In this document: one piece after another, positions 42,909-51,678 of the stretch
Layout: every line of letters starts with the position of its first letter
Numbering within the stretch: the stretch's first letter is position 1
Source: CAJCIS01 sp965276755
GTDB lineage: Bacteria > Pseudomonadota > Alphaproteobacteria > Acetobacterales > Acetobacteraceae
DNA length: 64,000 nt
Reading direction: 5' to 3'
Assembly: GCA_965276755.1 (NCBI GenBank)
Contig: OZ255625.1
Coordinates: forward strand, 3,534,001-3,598,000
Program-made: the position numbers and the translations under genes
The notes under the pieces: model-generated
Told to the model about the DNA's origin: nothing
The model's database searches: none
The model's input: only the letters and a program-made list of their open reading frames with translations

Positions 42909-44207
42909 TTAGCTGGCGCCGGCCAGCGTTCTGTCTATGAAGACGGCGCCGCTGGTCACTACGCTGTCGGACGCGGTCAGGCCAGCCCGCACTTCAACCA
43001 GGCCGTCTATGGATGGGCCTGCCTCGATCGGCCGAATGGCAAGCGTCTTGCGCACCGGATCAGCCAGCCAGACATGCGCCTCCGCGCCTTCATAGACGAC
43101 CGCATTATCCGGCACCGCCAGCGTGACCGACGAACTCCCGGTCAGAATAACGAAACTTGCCAGCATGTCCGGCTTCAGCGCGCCATCAGGGTTGGCAATC
43201 TCCGCGCGCACCAGAAGCCGATGCGTATTCGGATCTATCACCGGCGAGACGTAGCTGATGCGCGCGGCAAAGCTGCGCGTGCCAAACGCCGGCACCGTCA
43301 CCCGCGCCACATCGCGCACGTGGAAAAGCGGCGCATCGGTCTCGCGCGCATTGGCCACCATCCACAGATGCGCCAGATTGCCAATCGTATAGACCGGCAC
43401 AGCGGCGCCGGCGCTGGCCACCGAGCCCACGATATTTTGTCCCGGATTGATCTGCCGCTGCGTCACCGTGCCCGAAATCGGCGCGCGCACGATCGTATCC
43501 GCACTCTCGTGCTCAAGGTCGGGCGCATTCTCGATGGCGTGCAAATCGGCGCGGTTCAGGCCCAATATGCCAAGCCGGCTGCGAACGGCCGACACTGCGA
43601 TTTCGGCCGAACTTACCCCGCCTTGGGCGGTGGCCAGATCGACCCGGCTTTGCTGCCAATCCTTCAGCGCGGTGCCGTGGCCGAGATAGAGCTGGTGCTG
43701 GCGCGCCTCATTGGCCCGCGCAAGTTCCAGTTGCGCACGCGCCGTGCGCAGGGTGGAAAGCCCGCTGATCGTGTCATTCTGCGCCTGCGCAAGTTCAGGC
43801 GATTGCACGGCGAACAGCGCCGCACCAGCGGCCACCACATCGCCCGCGCGCGCAAAAACGCGCGTCACCCGCCCCGAGAACGGCGAGAACACCGGCGTGC
43901 TGTAATCCTCGTCCAGCGCAATGCGCCCCTCGGTCTGCACCTGCGGCGCGAAGTCGCGCACCGTCACGCGCTGGATGCGCAAGCCCGCCCATTGCTGGTC
44001 GCTCGGCTTGAACGTGCCATCGGAGGCGTCAGGCGGTGTTTCGGCCGTCCGGGCGGGTGCGGCCAAACCGACGATAGCGGGCAGCCCGAACAGAGCCGCG
44101 ACAAGGGCGACGCCGAAGATCAGCAGCAGCACGCCCTGGACCACGGGCGGCAGCCGCCGTCCTGGGTTGGGCAAAGGCTGCGCATGCGGCTCATCGTCGT
44201 CGTTCAA
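42909..44207 (-). CDS. RND efflux membrane-fusion (adaptor) protein
   Basis: 432 residues from TTG at 44207, which has GGAGG five bases upstream. The longer frame to 44258 reads out of a GC palindrome (APPDPP) and is rejected. An acidic head, one TM (about 20-45: VVQGVLLLIFGVALVAALFG), then the HlyD/CusB core: barrel-sandwich (GRIALDEDYSTPVFSPFSGRV, RAPISGTVTQRQINPGQNIV), alpha-hairpin (TARAQLELARANEARQHQ) and beta-barrel domains. It links the RND pump and the outer-membrane channel. No Met/His-rich copper-binding segment is obvious. Confidence 0.92.
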   Translation of the reverse strand: MNDDDEPHAQPLPNPGRRLPPVVQGVLLLIFGVALVAALFGLPAIVGLAAPARTAETPPDASDGTFKPSDQQWAGLRIQRVTVRDFAPQVQTEGRIALDEDYSTPVFSPFSGRVTRVFARAGDVVAAGAALFAVQSPELAQAQNDTISGLSTLRTARAQLELARANEARQHQLYLGHGTALKDWQQSRVDLATAQGGVSSAEIAVSAVRSRLGILGLNRADLHAIENAPDLEHESADTIVRAPISGTVTQRQINPGQNIVGSVASAGAAVPVYTIGNLAHLWMVANARETDAPLFHVRDVARVTVPAFGTRSFAARISYVSPVIDPNTHRLLVRAEIANPDGALKPDMLASFVILTGSSSVTLAVPDNAVVYEGAEAHVWLADPVRKTLAIRPIEAGPSIDGLVEVRAGLTASDSVVTSGAVFIDRTLAGAS

Positions 44208-44227
44208 AACGCCTCCATCCTCTTGAA

Positions 44228-44272
44228 ATAACGACGGGGGGTCTGGGGGGGCCGGCACGGTCCCCTCAGTTT
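44228..44272. repeat. Half GC palindrome, family P
   Basis: ATAACGACGGGGGGTCTGGG then GGGGCCGGCACGGTCCCCTC, a right arm with substitutions. It lies between the BBP2 porin and the adaptor genes and extends the adaptor frame upstream. Confidence 0.75.
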
Positions 44273-44303
44273 GTTCCCCGCTTTCGCCTGAATATCAATG
44301 CTA

Positions 44304-45989
44304 TCAGAAGTGAATGATAATGTCGCCGCCGCCAAAATAGGTGTGGTTCCTGTTGCCGGAAATCCCATGGGTCGGGTTGGCATTGAAGGCGAAGGCGTTG
44401 ATGGACCGGTAATAACCCACCTCCGGGCGCATTTCGATCTGCGGTGACAGCCAATGCTGCCAGCCGAAGGAGAACTCATAATAGTCCGCAGGCGTGCCGG
44501 TGCGCTGGCCTTGCGGATCGTCATAGTACTCAGGGCGGAATGAAAAATTGTCTAGCGGTTCGGGCGAGTAATTGAGGTATCCCGTCACGCCCACGCCCGT
44601 CGCCGTGCAGCTCAGCGCCGCATGATTGCTGCAATGGGCAAGATTGGGAGCGTTGAACGGAATGAATTGCGGCGAGAACGGCGTTCCCCCGGCGGCGTAG
44701 AAGGTCTGCACAACCGCGTTGTTGGCGTTCGGCACCTGGTTTTGATGCTCGTCATACGCCTCGAAATCAACGTGCCAGTGGTCGTTGAACTTGTGATAAT
44801 ATGTAACACCGTACCATTGCAGGTTGTTGTAGCCCCAGGCGCCGCTGTTGATGCCATTGGCGCAGGGCTGGATGTTGTCGTTGCCGTTATTCCAGCTGTA
44901 GCGCAGGCAGACCGTGCCCGTAGGCCACTGCGCACCAGGGTCGCGCAGGAAGGTGCGGCCGGGATAGAGCGGATTGGGATCAAGATTGACCAGCGTCTGG
45001 CCCACATGCCACGGGGGCGCCTCCGTGCCCACGCTCAGCCCTAATTGCAGGATAAGGTTTTTCGTAATCGCCGTCGAGGTGACGATGCCCGTATTGGTGT
45101 AATTGTCCACCGCATAGGTCAGCGAATGGGTGTACATGTAATTGTTAGGCGCCAGTTGCGCCTCGATGTCGGGCAGTGAAATGTAGCGGCCCACGCGCAC
45201 CATCATGCCGTGGAAGACCTGGGGGATGTAGAGTTCCCCATAGACCATGGGAAAATCAAAGCCGTTCTGATTGTTGTGCTTGAGCAACTGGTCGCTGAAT
45301 ACACCGTATGCCGTCGTGTAGCGGTAGTTCTCGCCGAAAATGGCCGACAGGCGCATGCCCCAGTCGATATGATCCGTCTGCACCGTATCGGGAAACCGGT
45401 CCAGGTAGATCACAGCCTGGTCCAGCTGCACGGTATTGGGCGTATAGGCATAGGCAATCGGCGCGTTGCCGCCCGGCTGGCGCGTGTTGCTGCTGATGTT
45501 GAATCCGGGATCGACCCAGCCATAGATCTGAAAATGGTTGTCGGTCAGGAACTTGCCCACGCTGGTATTGGCAATAGCCACCATCAGCGGAGAATCAACC
45601 GATCCCGGCCGCGTGACGCCAATGGCCGTCGTGCCGCCATAGGGCCATTCGGTGAACGGCATGGGCGGCGTCGTCTCAGGCGTGGCCGGCCAGTCCGCGA
45701 TACGGCCGGGTGGGGCATTCGGGTCCGACGGCGCGCTCGAATGGCCCCATTCCAGCTTGTAGTAGTTCAGAAAGCGCTCTGCCACGCCCGTGCCCAGATA
45801 GGCGTCCAGGCAGGCGTAGTTCTTGTAAGGGTCAGGGTCCTTGGTGCAATCGGGGGCTGCCTGCCCGGTCGCGGTGCTCGGCACCGGTGCCGGCGTGAGC
45901 GGCGCCGCTGTCGTTGACCTTTGCGCATGCGCCGCCCCGCCCGCGACAACGCAGGCCGCGCACGCCGTACTCAATACCGCCTTGAACAT
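44304..45989 (-). CDS. Outer-membrane beta-barrel porin (BBP2/OmpL-like)
   Basis: 561 residues. A signal peptide (1-22, ending AHA) and a low-complexity Ala/Pro/Thr linker precede a barrel with aromatic strands. FQIYGWVDPGFNIS, GMRLSAIFGENYRYT, GELYIPQVFHGMMVRVGRYIS and MRPEVGYYRSINAF are BBP2-type. The end is GGGDIIIHF with terminal Phe. The family is found upstream of CzcCBA/Cus-type systems in acid-tolerant alphaproteobacteria and may supply or leak ions. It is the first gene of the minus-strand set followed by the adaptor, pump and channel. Confidence 0.8.
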   Translation of the reverse strand: MFKAVLSTACAACVVAGGAAHAQRSTTAAPLTPAPVPSTATGQAAPDCTKDPDPYKNYACLDAYLGTGVAERFLNYYKLEWGHSSAPSDPNAPPGRIADWPATPETTPPMPFTEWPYGGTTAIGVTRPGSVDSPLMVAIANTSVGKFLTDNHFQIYGWVDPGFNISSNTRQPGGNAPIAYAYTPNTVQLDQAVIYLDRFPDTVQTDHIDWGMRLSAIFGENYRYTTAYGVFSDQLLKHNNQNGFDFPMVYGELYIPQVFHGMMVRVGRYISLPDIEAQLAPNNYMYTHSLTYAVDNYTNTGIVTSTAITKNLILQLGLSVGTEAPPWHVGQTLVNLDPNPLYPGRTFLRDPGAQWPTGTVCLRYSWNNGNDNIQPCANGINSGAWGYNNLQWYGVTYYHKFNDHWHVDFEAYDEHQNQVPNANNAVVQTFYAAGGTPFSPQFIPFNAPNLAHCSNHAALSCTATGVGVTGYLNYSPEPLDNFSFRPEYYDDPQGQRTGTPADYYEFSFGWQHWLSPQIEMRPEVGYYRSINAFAFNANPTHGISGNRNHTYFGGGDIIIHF

Positions 45990-46249
45990 CGTCCCCCCAA
46001 ACTCTGCGCCATCCCAGCCAAAATGGCGGAATGCCCAAGCATGACGGGCGCAGGATCAGGCAGGGCCGCACCGCTTGCGGCCATGGCCCGTCCTGCACCC
46101 GTCGGGACCAGCACGTAGAAGAGGCTGCAATAAATTATCCATATTGATTATGATGCGCCGCAGCAGACCCGCCGCCGGGCAATGGCGAGCCTCCGCGCAT
46201 GCGCCGGCCGATCAAACGCGGACCGACATGTCTGGCGAGGTCGGGCGGA

Positions 46250-46325
46250 TGGTGGAGCTGAGGGGAATCGAACCCCTGACCTCCTCATTGCGAACGAGGC
46301 GCTCTCCCAACTGAGCTACAGCCCC
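46250..46325 (-). tRNA. tRNA-Ala (anticodon CGC)
   Basis: The minus strand gives GGGGCTGTAGCTCAGTTGGG, a D-arm, the anticodon stem CCTCG/TGAGG with loop TTCGCAA (anticodon CGC, reading GCG), the T-loop GGGTTCGATTCCC, and an acceptor ending AGCTCCACCA with encoded CCA. 76 bases. Confidence 0.97.
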
Positions 46326-46404
46326 GCCTGACGGCGGCCGACATTGCTCAAACCCTGGCCGCCGCGTCAATACGCCGCGCGCCCTGCCCCGGTCCGGCGC
46401 CATC

Positions 46405-46436
46405 TTGACAGAACTTATACTCATTCCCAGCATAAG
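46405..46436 (+). promoter_or_regulatory. nadABC promoter region with operator-like site 1
   Basis: TTGACA at 46405-46410 is a good -35 element. Site 1, TTATACTCATTCCCAGCATAA (46415-46435), matches a second copy downstream at 15 of 21 positions and lies where a repressor would cover the promoter. Confidence 0.5.
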
Positions 46437-46479
46437 AGGCACGATGAACGGGCGCCCCAGCGGCCGCGCTTCGCCCGAG

Positions 46480-46500
46480 TAATGCTCCGTCTGAGCATAA
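46480..46500 (+). promoter_or_regulatory. Operator-like site 2 upstream of nadA
   Basis: TAATGCTCCGTCTGAGCATAA holds the inverted repeat ATGCTC-N5-GAGCAT, ending 16 bases before the nadA start. TATGCTC/GAGCATA-type palindromes before nadABC resemble what I recall of the predicted alphaproteobacterial NadQ regulon. Confidence 0.55.
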
Positions 46501-46516
46501 TAGGAAAGCGCCTGAC

Positions 46517-47530
46517 ATGTCCGCCGCTCTTTCGCTGCCCCCCCGGCAGGCGCCCCCTGCGGGTCTGCTGGCGACGAGTTCACCCCTCTACCAACGCGTC
46601 AGCCGCGTCATTCCCCCCATGGAATGGGCGGCCTTCGCGCCGGATATCGACGCCATCCTGCGCCTCAAGCGGCAGCACAACGCTGTCATCCTCGCCCACA
46701 ACTACATGACTCCCGAGATCTTCCACTGCGTCGCCGATATGACCGGAGACAGCCTCGCCCTGGCGCGCGAGGCCCAGACCATAGATGCCGACATCATCGT
46801 CATGGCCGGCGTCCACTTCATGGCCGAGACCGCCAAGATGCTGAACCCGGCCAAGACCGTCCTGATCCCCGATTTGCGCGCCGGCTGCAGCCTGGCGTCC
46901 TCGATCACCGCGGCCGACGTACGCCTTCTGCGCCAGCGCCACCCCGGCGTGCCGGTGGTTACCTACGTCAACACCTCGGCCGCCGTGAAAGCGGAAAGCG
47001 ACATCTGCTGCACCAGCGGCAATGCCCGCCGCGTCGTTGAAAGCCTCGGCGTGCCCGAAGTCATCATGATCCCCGACCAATACCTCGCCGCCAACGTGGC
47101 AAAGCAAACCGGCGTGCGCATCATCTCCTGGGCCGGGGCCTGCGAAGTCCACGAACGCTTCACCGCGCGCCAAATCCGCAGCCTGCGGGCCGAAAACCCA
47201 GGCGTGACCATCCTCGCCCACCCCGAATGCCCGCCTGACGTGGTGGACGAAGCCGATTTCGCCGGCTCTACCGCTGCCATGAGCGACTACGTCACCACCA
47301 ATCAGCCCAGCCGCGTGGTCCTGATCACCGAATGCTCCATGGCCGACAACATCGCCGTCAATCATCCAGCCGTGGACTTCGTGCGCCCCTGCAATCTCTG
47401 CCCGCACATGAAACGCATCACCCTGCCTGCCATCCGCGCCGCGCTGGAAACCGGCACCCACGCTGTGACCATCGACCCGAGCATCGCGTCACGCGCACGC
47501 GCCGCGGTCGAACGGATGTTGGCGGTATGA
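46517..47530 (+). CDS. nadA: Quinolinate synthase
   Basis: 337 residues. The three cluster-binding cysteines of the [4Fe-4S] centre are in DLRAGCSLA, AGACEVHE and CNLCPHMK; HNYMTPEIF and PDQYLAANV are substrate-site motifs. NadA condenses iminoaspartate with dihydroxyacetone phosphate to quinolinate in de novo NAD synthesis. Its stop overlaps the nadB ATG (GTATGA), so nadA-nadB-nadC are coupled. Two operator-like repeats precede it. Confidence 0.97.
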   Translation: MSAALSLPPRQAPPAGLLATSSPLYQRVSRVIPPMEWAAFAPDIDAILRLKRQHNAVILAHNYMTPEIFHCVADMTGDSLALAREAQTIDADIIVMAGVHFMAETAKMLNPAKTVLIPDLRAGCSLASSITAADVRLLRQRHPGVPVVTYVNTSAAVKAESDICCTSGNARRVVESLGVPEVIMIPDQYLAANVAKQTGVRIISWAGACEVHERFTARQIRSLRAENPGVTILAHPECPPDVVDEADFAGSTAAMSDYVTTNQPSRVVLITECSMADNIAVNHPAVDFVRPCNLCPHMKRITLPAIRAALETGTHAVTIDPSIASRARAAVERMLAV

Positions 47531-49248
47531 CGGGCTTGGAAGGAAGGCCAGGGGCTCTGCCCCTGGACCCCGCTGGGGACAAGTCCCCAGACCCCTTTAC
47601 TTGGTCGGTGGATAAGGAGGGGGGCAACGAGGCTGTCTCCACGCACGTGTCGCCCCCCTCCTTATCCACCGACAAAATAGGTTCTAAGGACTTGTCCTTA
47701 GCGGGGGTCCAGGGGGCAGAGCCCCCCGGCCTCCTTCCGAGCACCGACACACCAATCATCATCGGCGCCGGCCTGGCCGGGCTCATGGCCGCGCTGCACA
47801 TGCCGGGACCAAGTGTGGTGCTGTCCCGCGCAAAGCTGGGCGAGCAGGCGGCCAGCGGCTGGGCGCAGGGTGGGCTGGCGGCGGCGATCGGGGCTGATGA
47901 CAGTTGCGATTTGCATCTGGCCGATACGCTGGCCGCTGGTGACGGCTTGTGTGATCCGGTAGTGGCGCGATCGATCATCGAGGCTGGGCCAGGACTGGTC
48001 GAGGAACTGGTGCGGCTTGGCGCGCGGTTCGATCGGCGGCCGGACGGCGCGATCGGCCTGGGGCTGGAGGCGGGGCATAGCCGCCGGCGCATCGTGCATG
48101 CGCGCGGGGATGCGTCGGGTGCGGAAATCCTGCGCGCGGTGGTGGAAGCGGTGCGTGCCGCGCCGCGCATCGAGGTGCGGGAGGGCTGCACAGCCACGCG
48201 CCTGATCCTGCGGAACGGCGCCATTGCCGGCGTGCTCGTCGCCGGCCCTGACAACGCGCCGTTCCTGATCGCCGCGAGCCGCGTGGTCGTCGCCACCGGC
48301 GGCTTGGGCGGCCTCTACCAGCACAGCACCAATCCTGCTGGCGCCACAGGTCAGGGCCTGGTGCTCGCCGCGCGCGCCGGCGCCGCACTGGCCGATCTCG
48401 AATTCGTCCAGTTCCATCCCACCGCGCTCGATGTCGGCCGCGACCCCATGCCGCTCATCAGCGAAGCCGTGCGCGGCGAGGGTGCCACACTGATCGACGA
48501 GCACGGCACGCGCTTCATGGCAGGCCTCGGCCGCGCCGAGCTCGAGCCGCGCGACATCGTCAGCCGCGCCGTCTGGGCGCACAGGCAGGCGGGCCACCGC
48601 GTGTTCCTGGACGCACGCGCCGCGATCGGCGCCGATTTTGCCCGCCGCTTTCCCGGCATTGCCGCGACCTGCATCTCGGCCGGGATCGATCCGGCCACCA
48701 TGCCGATCCCCATCCGCCCGGCCGCGCACTACCACATGGGCGGGATTGCCGTGGACGCGTCCGGCCGCAGCACCACTCCCGGCCTCTGGGCCTGCGGCGA
48801 GGCTGCCAGCACCGGCCTGCACGGCGCCAACCGCCTGGCCAGCAATTCCTTGCTGGAAGCCGCAGTGACTGGCCAAGCGGTGGCGCGCGACTTGTCCGGC
48901 ACCACCGCCGCCCACCCCCGTCCGATTGCCCGCCTGGAGCCCGCTTCCGTCGAGGACGTGGCTTCTGTGCGTGCCATCCTCTCCACGCACGCCGGGGTGC
49001 TGCGCAATGGCGCCGGCCTGGCGCAGGCAGACGCGCGCCTGCGTGCGCTTCCGCCATCAGGCTCCGCGATGCTCGGCCTGATGATGGTCACCGCCATGGC
49101 GCGCCGGTGCGAAAGCAGGGGCGGTCACAGCCGCACCGATTTCCCCGGCCATGCCGCCGGCGCCCCGGCACGCTCGCGCCTGTCCTGGCCCGAGGTTTGC
49201 GCGGCCAGCGCGCCAGCCCCCGTCCTGCGGAACGCCACGCACGCATGA
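47527..49248 (+). CDS. nadB: L-aspartate oxidase with a repeat-encoded N-terminal extension
   Basis: 573 residues from the ATG at 47527 that overlaps the nadA stop. Only MTG and the part from STDTPIIIGAGLAGLMAAL on look like NadB; the ~68 residues between (GRPGALPLDPAGDKSPDP ... AEPPGLLP) are the translation of a 199-bp GC-rich inverted repeat lying in frame. The rest is complete: FAD-binding GAGLAGL, AASGWAQGGLAAAIG, HRAGD-like VHARGDASG, GGLGGLYQHSTNP, and the C-terminal HGANRLASNSLLEA. NadB oxidises aspartate to iminoaspartate for NadA. Initiation from a TTG at 47692 within the repeat cannot be excluded. It overlaps nadC by 4 bases. Confidence 0.93.
   Translation: MTGLEGRPGALPLDPAGDKSPDPFTWSVDKEGGNEAVSTHVSPPSLSTDKIGSKDLSLAGVQGAEPPGLLPSTDTPIIIGAGLAGLMAALHMPGPSVVLSRAKLGEQAASGWAQGGLAAAIGADDSCDLHLADTLAAGDGLCDPVVARSIIEAGPGLVEELVRLGARFDRRPDGAIGLGLEAGHSRRRIVHARGDASGAEILRAVVEAVRAAPRIEVREGCTATRLILRNGAIAGVLVAGPDNAPFLIAASRVVVATGGLGGLYQHSTNPAGATGQGLVLAARAGAALADLEFVQFHPTALDVGRDPMPLISEAVRGEGATLIDEHGTRFMAGLGRAELEPRDIVSRAVWAHRQAGHRVFLDARAAIGADFARRFPGIAATCISAGIDPATMPIPIRPAAHYHMGGIAVDASGRSTTPGLWACGEAASTGLHGANRLASNSLLEAAVTGQAVARDLSGTTAAHPRPIARLEPASVEDVASVRAILSTHAGVLRNGAGLAQADARLRALPPSGSAMLGLMMVTAMARRCESRGGHSRTDFPGHAAGAPARSRLSWPEVCAASAPAPVLRNATHA
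47540..47738. repeat. Family B inverted repeat inserted in frame in nadB
   Basis: Outer arms (about 47540-47590 and 47684-47738) are an imperfect inverted copy of GCTCTGCCCCTGGACCCCGC ... GGACAAGTCC. Inner arms 47604-47625 and 47652-47673 (GTCGGTGGATAAGGAGGGGG and complement) are a perfect 22-bp pair around a 26-base loop. No stop occurs in the nadB frame across it. Confidence 0.9.
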
Positions 49249-50093
49249 GCCTGCCGCTTGTCCTGCTAGAACCCCTGGTTCGCGCAGCCTTGCTGGAGGA
49301 TCTGGGCCGCGCCGGCGACCTGACGACGGAGGCCTGCGTTCCGGCGGGCGTCCAAGTGCAGGCCGCCCTCGTGGCCCGACTCCCAGGCGTGATCTCAGGC
49401 CTGTCTCTGGCCGCCTGCGCGTTCCGGCTGATCGATCCCGCCGTGCACTTCGCCCCATTGCTTGACGATGGCGACCGCATCACCGCGGGCCAGACCATTG
49501 CCACCGTGGCCGGCCCCGCGCGCGCCATTTTAACCGCCGAGCGTGTCGCGCTCAATTTCATGGGCCACCTCTCAGGCATTGCCACGGCCACGCGCGGGGT
49601 CGCGGATGCGATCGCCCACACGCCATGCCGGGTGGTGTGCACGCGCAAGACCACGCCCGGGCTGCGCGCGATTGAAAAAGCCGCGGTGCGCCATGGCGGG
49701 GGGGCCAATCACCGCTTCGGCCTGGATGACGCCATTCTCATCAAGGACAACCACATCGCCATTGCCGGAGGCGTTGCCTTCGCGCTGCAACGCGCGCGGG
49801 CGCGGGCAGGGCACCTGGTCAAGATCGAGATCGAGGTCGATACGCTGGATCAGCTCGAGGCGGCGCTGGAGATCGGTGCGGATGCCGTGTTGCTGGACAA
49901 CATGCAGCCTGAGCAACTGCGTCAGGCTGTCGCGATCGTTGGCGGGCGTGCGGTGACGGAAGCATCGGGCGGCATTACGCCCCAAACCGCCGCGGCTTTT
50001 GCGGAGAGCGGCGTGGACATGATTTCGCTAGGCTGGCTCACCCACAGCGTGCGCACGCTGGACATCGGCCTGGATATCGCAGCATCAAACTAG
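49245..50093 (+). CDS. nadC: Nicotinate-nucleotide pyrophosphorylase (carboxylating)
   Basis: 282 residues: ALLEDLGRAGDLTTEA at the N-terminus, TRKTTPGLRAIEKAAVRHGGGANHR (quinolinate/PRPP-binding) and LLDNMQPEQLRQAV plus EASGGI at the C-terminus are the ordered QPRTase motifs. It converts quinolinate and PRPP to nicotinate mononucleotide. The ATG at 49245 overlaps the nadB stop (ATGA); the upstream open frame belongs to nadB's other frame. It ends the coupled nadABC operon. Confidence 0.97.
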   Translation: MSLPLVLLEPLVRAALLEDLGRAGDLTTEACVPAGVQVQAALVARLPGVISGLSLAACAFRLIDPAVHFAPLLDDGDRITAGQTIATVAGPARAILTAERVALNFMGHLSGIATATRGVADAIAHTPCRVVCTRKTTPGLRAIEKAAVRHGGGANHRFGLDDAILIKDNHIAIAGGVAFALQRARARAGHLVKIEIEVDTLDQLEAALEIGADAVLLDNMQPEQLRQAVAIVGGRAVTEASGGITPQTAAAFAESGVDMISLGWLTHSVRTLDIGLDIAASN

Positions 50094-50130
50094 CCTGTCT
50101 TGCTTCACGCGACGGAACGGCGCCCCTGGA

Positions 50131-50331
50131 TCAGCGCCGCTGCTTTTCGAGGATGAAATCCCCGCCGATGGCGTCGGTGAGCTTGCCACCCTCCGCCACA
50201 ACGGACAGTGACGGTGCGCGGCTGCCGCGCAGCTCATTGAAGAGCCGGATGAAGTCGTCCATCCGCCGGGCTTCCGCCAGGGCAGCATCACGACGGGAGG
50301 TAGCTTCTCGGAGCACGGTTTCTTCTTCCAT
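50131..50331 (-). CDS. Small coiled-coil hypothetical protein
   Basis: 66 residues, MEEETVLREATSRRDAALAEARRMDDFI then a short loop (RGSRAPSLSVVAEGG) and a basic end. It is charged and helical at the N-terminus with no signal peptide. Family not recognised. It lies alone, convergent with nadC and divergent from pgsA. A weak ribosome-binding site makes the call tentative. Confidence 0.5.
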   Translation of the reverse strand: MEEETVLREATSRRDAALAEARRMDDFIRLFNELRGSRAPSLSVVAEGGKLTDAIGGDFILEKQRR

Positions 50332-50471
50332 GGCTCAAACCTAAGCACCAAAAATTACTCCACCATTAAGCAGGAGGCGTGCAACCGTGTCCGCCCCTCG
50401 ATTTGGACATCGTTGCACAACAACCACAGGTGTCGCCCCGCCCCGCCATTATGGTCTAAGCTGGCCCGCCC

Positions 50472-51080
50472 ATGCCGATGACCCTGCCCAACCTGCTGAC
50501 CCTCTCGCGCATCGCCGCCATTCCGCTGCTCGTGGCACTCGTGGTCTGGCGCACACCGGCGGGCGACATCCTGGCTTGCGCGCTCTTCACGCTGGCCGGC
50601 ATCACAGACTGGCTCGACGGGCGCATCGCCCGCCAGCGCAAGATGCTCTCGGACCTGGGCCGCATGCTGGATCCGATTGCCGACAAGCTGCTGGTCGGCG
50701 CCACGCTGATGGTGCTGGCAGGCACGGCCCGCCTCTCGTTGCTGGGCCTCTACCCGGCCATCATCATCATGTGCCGCGAAATCCTGGTCAGCGGCCTGCG
50801 CGAATATCTCGCCGGCCTGCGCGTCGGCTTGCCCGTCACGCGCCTGGCCAAGTGGAAAACAGGGCTGCAGATGGTCTCGCTCGGCATGCTGCTGGCCGGT
50901 GATGATGGCGCGCGCCTGCTCGGCCTGGGCGCGTTGCATGTGACGGCGCTGGGCGGCGCCATGCTGTTCATCGCCGCGGCACTGACCCTGATCACAGGCT
51001 GGGACTACCTGCTCTCCGGACTGCACCACGTCACGCCGCGCCCGCCGGCGCCGGTGCGCGGCCAGGTCACGCCTCGGTAA
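50472..51080 (+). CDS. pgsA: CDP-diacylglycerol-glycerol-3-phosphate 3-phosphatidyltransferase
   Basis: 202 residues, integral membrane. It opens with the family-typical LPNLLTLSRIAAIPLLVAL. The CDP-alcohol phosphotransferase motif DG-x2-AR-x8-G-x3-D-x3-D is complete in LDGRIARQRK...LGRMLDPIADK. About five to six TM segments follow. It makes phosphatidylglycerophosphate, the precursor of phosphatidylglycerol and cardiolipin. The C-terminal tail is Pro/Arg-rich. mobB follows on the same strand. Confidence 0.94.
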   Translation: MPMTLPNLLTLSRIAAIPLLVALVVWRTPAGDILACALFTLAGITDWLDGRIARQRKMLSDLGRMLDPIADKLLVGATLMVLAGTARLSLLGLYPAIIIMCREILVSGLREYLAGLRVGLPVTRLAKWKTGLQMVSLGMLLAGDDGARLLGLGALHVTALGGAMLFIAAALTLITGWDYLLSGLHHVTPRPPAPVRGQVTPR

Positions 51081-51100
51081 CCATGTTCGTGGTTTGGGAC

Positions 51101-51155
51101 AAAAGACTGGGGCTTTGCCCCAGACCCCACCAAAGGCCGGCGGCCTTTGGAAACC
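51101..51155. repeat. Tandem GC hairpins (family B-like) between pgsA and mobB
   Basis: CTGGGGCTTTGCCCCAG (51107-51123) and CCAAAGGCCGGCGGCCTTTGG (51130-51150, 9-bp stem). They replace a normal leader, and the mobB frame is open through them. Confidence 0.8.
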
Positions 51156-51159
51156 ACTT

Positions 51160-51678
51160 TTGAAGGTTTTAGGCATTGCGGGGTGGTCGGGCGCGGGCAA
51201 GACCACGCTGATCGAGAAGCTGCTGCCGGAACTCGCCGCACGCGGGCTTCGCGTCTCCACGCTCAAGCGCACGCACCACGCGATCGATCTGGACCAGCCC
51301 GGCCGCGATAGTTTCCGCCACCGCGCGGCCGGAGCGTTCGAGGTGATGCTCGCCTCCTCCTCGCGCTTTGCATTGCTGCGCGAAACGCAGCAGCCGCTCG
51401 GCCTGGTCGAACTGGTGGCGCGCATGGCGCCGGCCGATCTCGTGCTGGTCGAAGGTTTCAAGATGGATGCGCTGCCCAAGATCGAGGTCTATCGCGCCGC
51501 CCTTGGCAAGCCGCGCCTTTGGCCGCACACGCCGTGTATCGTGGCGCAAGCGACGGATATGCCTTTCGCCGAGATGCGTTGCTATGACATCAACGATGCC
51601 GACGGGCTTGCAGATGCAATCGTCGAAAAAGGTTGGGGGAGCAGTGCCTGCCCCCCCAAACCCCCCGTCTTCATTTAG
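51160..51678 (+). CDS. mobB: Molybdopterin-guanine dinucleotide biosynthesis adaptor MobB, repeat-bounded
   Basis: 172 residues from TTG 51160, giving KVLGIAGWSGAGKTTLIEKLL with the P-loop at the start (an alternative TTG at 51094 would read through two GC hairpins). Further motifs are VSTLKRTHHAIDLDQPGRDS, LVLVEGFKMDALPKIEV and CIVAQATD. MobB binds GTP and helps attach GMP to molybdenum cofactor. The last ~14 codons (GSSACPPKPPVFI) and the stop are read from the left arm and loop of a P-family palindrome, so the natural C-terminus has been replaced or extended. MobA is not adjacent. Confidence 0.88.
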   Translation: MKVLGIAGWSGAGKTTLIEKLLPELAARGLRVSTLKRTHHAIDLDQPGRDSFRHRAAGAFEVMLASSSRFALLRETQQPLGLVELVARMAPADLVLVEGFKMDALPKIEVYRAALGKPRLWPHTPCIVAQATDMPFAEMRCYDINDADGLADAIVEKGWGSSACPPKPPVFI

